DNA of 64,000 nt, from assembly GCF_002234675.1 (NCBI RefSeq), contig NC_019876.2, positions 15,002,829 to 15,066,828 on the forward strand, given 5' to 3'. Made by a program: the position numbers and the translations under genes. Position 1 is the first letter of the stretch, and every line of letters begins with the position of its first letter. The notes beneath the pieces are model-generated. The model saw only the letters and a program-made list of their open reading frames with translations. It searched no databases and was not told where the DNA came from. Of this stretch, positions 61,241-64,000 are shown piece by piece. Source of the DNA: Oryzias latipes (Eukaryota > Chordata > Actinopteri > Beloniformes > Adrianichthyidae).

Positions 61241-61639
61241 GCCCAGCCTGTAACTTCTCTCTTAAAAATAATAAAAACCAAAATCAAGGAAAATATTTGA
61301 ACCAAGATCCCACCTTTATTTTTAATACATGAAAGAGTTTGCAAAGTTTAAAGAAAAAGTTGATTTTTCAAAATCTGAGAAAAATCAATGTTTGAAATGA
61401 ATGCAATACAATATTTACGGATGTGATGTACATAAAATACATATGAAACCCAAAACACAAATCCTTTTATAATATGAAGACTCTAAAAAAGAAACGTATC
61501 CAGTAGAGAAGCCAGCCATCTTTACTTATTTCACATAAAATACAATATTAAACTAAAGAGTTCCAGTTCTCAAAACTACATAACATTCTTACAGATAATG
61601 TCATCAGATTTATGTCATTATCTTGAAATTCATGTCCAT

Positions 61640-61840
61640 GGGGCGGCCATGGGGCAGCGGGAAGAAGACTGGAAGATTGCAGGTTCCATTCCCTCCTCGC
61701 CCACCCATATGTCAAAGTGTCTTTGGGCAAGACAGTGAACCCCTCCTTGCCTCTGGTGGTTAGAGGTCGCCAGGGTCGGCAGCAGAGTCAGTGTGTGACT
61801 GGAAAGCACTTTAGAAGTGTGCGCCGTTTATATGTCAGAG
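61640..61840 (+). repeat. Dispersed repeat family G copy
   Basis: It is inverted relative to 12545-12745. It carries CAAAGTGTCTTTGGGCAAGA, TGAACCCCTCCTTGCCTCTG and GAAAGCACTTTAGAAGTGTG. Confidence 0.5.
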
Positions 61841-62004
61841 CACTCATAACGTGAGAACAAAGAACCAGGTTTTTATGCAGAGCAGTCAAAAACTCATTTC
61901 ATAGGTCTGAGTTTAACTGCAATTAATTCTGAAATTATTTTTTTTCCTTGTTTTTACCAAAATGTCATCGACTGATTTTTATGGAGTTAATTCAGTCTCA
62001 ATAA

Positions 62005-62290
62005 TCAGAAATGCACACAACCGGTTTTACAAATGCACACGCTCCGATTCACAAATGTCATTTTATGCAAACGTGAAAAAAAAATTCGGAAATACACACC
62101 CTGTGTTTCACAAACACACAGATTGTGTTTCACAAATGCACACTAAATGTTTTACAAATGCACAATAAGTGTTTCTCACAAATGTGCACACTGTGTTTCA
62201 CAAAAAACATTTTAGAAATTCACAATAAATGTATCAGAAATACACAGTAGGTGCTTCACAAACATGATTTTTAGGTACACATGTGATGTG
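62005..62290. repeat. Minisatellite, TTTCACAAATGCACAC units
   Basis: Roughly ten diverged units of about 25-30 bp read GTGTTTCACAAATGCACACT with spacing changes. It ends about 150 bp before the promoter-like block. Confidence 0.65.
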
Positions 62291-62424
62291 AACTCACAGA
62301 TCATTCGAACTGCAGACTGTGCATTCAAAATCCCGTTCTCATTTGTGAATCTCCCCGTGTGTGTGAGAGATTTTTCTACGGTGAATATTGAGACTCATCT
62401 GACGGAGCGGGTCAACTAATGTCA

Positions 62425-62590
62425 CCATTGGCTAGTGAATCTGTCAATCAAACTCATCGGCAAAGCAGGCGGGTTCGCTTTTAGCCAATCGAATGGCCCC
62501 TTACACTTTCTCTACGCTTTCTGCAGGTGGCAAAAGCCCCGCCCATATTTAATTCTGTACCAGTCGGTCGTTAGCGTGTTAGCCTTAGCA
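62425..62590 (+). promoter_or_regulatory. Promoter-like block
   Basis: It contains two CCAAT-type boxes in opposite orientation (ATTGGCTAG at about 62428 and AGCCAATCG at about 62484) and a GC box (GCCCCGCCC). A TA-rich ATATTTAATTC follows, all within 160 bp upstream of the ATG at 62591. Such a cluster suggests a real or recently active promoter. Confidence 0.4.
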
Positions 62591-62752
62591 TGGCTTGTCG
62601 GTTTATTGCCTTCGGTTGTCAAAAATTACTGGCTTGTGCAACTTTTCAGTGGACCTGGAAGCAAGGCAACAGTGGTTGAATGCAGTTGACATTGAATCCA
62701 TCGAACTCTGTACTGGTCATGAGATTTACAATGAATGTTTCACTCGGGATTG
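62591..62752 (+). pseudogene. THAP-like zinc-finger fragment, frameshifted
   Basis: From the ATG the frame reads MACRFIAFGCQK, like the start of THAP domains (Cys-x4-5-Cys after the initiator Met). It then hits a stop at 62678-62680. Another frame from about 62645 continues FSVDLEARQQWLNAV and ELCTGHEIYNECFTRDC, like the THAP helix (WxxAV) and the C-x2-H-x5-CF signature. The switch occurs at an A5 run near 62621. Either a frameshifted relic of a THAP gene or transposon, or a one-base assembly error. Confidence 0.35.
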
Positions 62753-63168
62753 TTTGTACGTTATTCTCTTAGCTTTCATGCTAGCGTCATTTCAACACTC
62801 AGACACGGTTTGGATCATATGAAGGTGGAGGAGAAAAATCTTCAACTTCCACAGGTTTTGTGGAGAAACTGTCATCACTTTGCTCCGTACCACGCAGTGG
62901 GACTACATTACCTCAAGTTCATCTCACTGTCAATCACAGACGCCCAATATACACCTCCCCTGCTCAGCCCGAAGTCACTTTGCTTGACCTTAATTTTATT
63001 TTTTTAATAACTCAAATGTCATTGATTTTATATTGTAACCATATACATATACACCTCTTGGCCAGGTCACCCTTGCAAAAAAGATCCTCATCTCTCTGGG
63101 TTTTATAGCTGGTTAAATACTACACAACAAAAGATGGTCATAGAACAACAAAGTGCAAACATTCACCC

Positions 63169-63174
63169 TTTATT
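63169..63174 (-). terminator. Poly(A) signal of the unknown minus-strand gene
   Basis: TTTATT on the plus strand reads AATAAA on the minus strand, 47 nt past the stop of the candidate terminal exon. Confidence 0.4.
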
Positions 63175-63221
63175 GCAGAGTAAAATTCAGTGAAAACATG
63201 GACAGATTAAAACATCAAAAT

Positions 63222-63593
63222 TTAAGCAAATGTGGGATCTCTACTGATTTGAATTTTATTTAAACTGGAACTAATTTTCATAACTTCCTTACATACAATG
63301 AAGTCCCTTGAACAATACAGCAGTATTGATTTGAACTCTGTCTTCCTCCCCTCAGTCTCTCTTCTTCTGTTTGTAATTATGTCCCCTAAATTAAGTTCGA
63401 AACACACTGGACAGTAAAGATGTAGGTCAACTCCCAAACGGTCTGAATTCCACAATGGATTGATGTCGTCTTGCAGTTCCAACATTTGTGGACCCAAAAG
63501 AGGACTGTCCAATACCGGGACATTGATCCCAGGATGAGGTTCAGTCATGGATCCACTCTCCTCCCATTCAATCTCTGGAACCAGCATACCCTG
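63222..63593 (-). CDS. Probable 3'-terminal exon of an unknown gene
   Basis: A long T tract and GTCAG acceptor (63594-63612, minus strand) precede a 120-codon open frame beginning GMLVPEIEWEESGSMTEPHP and ending PTFA before the stop at 63222. AATAAA on the minus strand (63174-63169) follows within 50 nt, as expected for a last exon. A CPVCFELN motif is visible, but I do not recognise the protein. The rest of the gene would lie beyond position 64000. Confidence 0.35.
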   Translation of the reverse strand, partial: QGMLVPEIEWEESGSMTEPHPGINVPVLDSPLLGPQMLELQDDINPLWNSDRLGVDLHLYCPVCFELNLGDIITNRRRETEGRKTEFKSILLYCSRDFIVCKEVMKISSSLNKIQISRDPTFA

Positions 63594-64000
63594 ACAAAAA
63601 AAAAAAAAAAAAAACTGTTTATGAACAGCACTGTTTTTTTGTGTTTTAGATTATGTAGGAACAGTGACCGACTAATAATAACTTATATTGTTGCTTGCAG
63701 GCAGACCTCATATCTCCATAACTGTTTATAATTTTCAAATAAGTGAACCTTAACAAAGTAGTGACATTAGTACATCTGATGGCTCATAAGGCCATGCATT
63801 GTGATGCATTTTGAACTTGCAGATGTGCTATTCTTCCTACAAACAAACAATTTAGGGAAATTGTTTGCACCACACAACAATAATCCTTTTCATTCATTTT
63901 CGATGAAAATTCACTGTAGTCATTATGATTTCATGATACTCTTCTTGATACTTTCCACTTTAGTCAAACTGCACACAAATCAGTTGTCCAGTACAGTGAG

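Noticed and set aside
62591..62752. Intact functional THAP gene
   Set aside because: The frame must shift once at an A5 run, so as given the sequence does not encode a complete domain.

Overview
This window is vertebrate nuclear DNA, almost certainly from a teleost fish. The genes are split by GT-AG introns, many only 70 to 500 bp long. The non-coding part is dense with short non-autonomous DNA transposons, tRNA-derived SINE fragments, minisatellites and (ATCT)n tracts of kinds common in fish. The species cannot be fixed from sequence alone. I see no prokaryotic, plasmid or viral gene system, no CRISPR array and no rRNA or tRNA gene.

Left part (1-24600, + strand): a complete 21-exon gene (coding 1332-23355) encodes an 836-residue BCR/ABR-family Rho regulator with DH, PH, C2 and RhoGAP domains in order. 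All 21 exons join in phase. It is ABR-sized but diverged from the ABR and BCR sequences I know, so it looks like an extra paralogue of the family. Its introns hold most of the transposon copies, including one nested stack and one intronic minisatellite carrying repeated AATAAA hexamers.

Middle (24600-33300): about 8 kb without a convincing gene, AT-rich with a few GC-rich islands. From 33305 to 46129 (- strand) lies a six-coding-exon netrin gene of the netrin-2/3 class: laminin N-terminal domain, three laminin-EGF repeats and a C345C/NTR domain. It has two oddities. The first is an in-frame 486-bp segment with its own splice signals between the LN domain and LE1 (a candidate exitron). The second is a tail of about 54 residues after the last NTR cysteine, which lies opposite a good-looking exon on the + strand. 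A probable 5' non-coding exon and GC-rich promoter region lie near 51434-51760, after a long 5' intron with a minisatellite and a block that looks like a conserved enhancer.

Right part (52000-64000): mostly repeats, then the last five exons of a zona pellucida ZP3-type egg-coat gene (59853-58854, - strand) whose 5' exons I cannot find. Beyond it are a large inverted repeat, a minisatellite, a promoter-like block followed by a frameshifted THAP-like zinc finger (+), and a probable 3'-terminal exon of an unknown - strand gene whose 5' part lies past the window.

The genes do not form a functional unit. The neighbourhood of a BCR/ABR paralogue and a netrin-2/3 gene recalls human 17p13, where ABR and NTN1 sit on the same arm, and so suggests an old genome-duplication paralogon. 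Most repeat families here were recognised by comparing copies inside the window, so family names are given cautiously.
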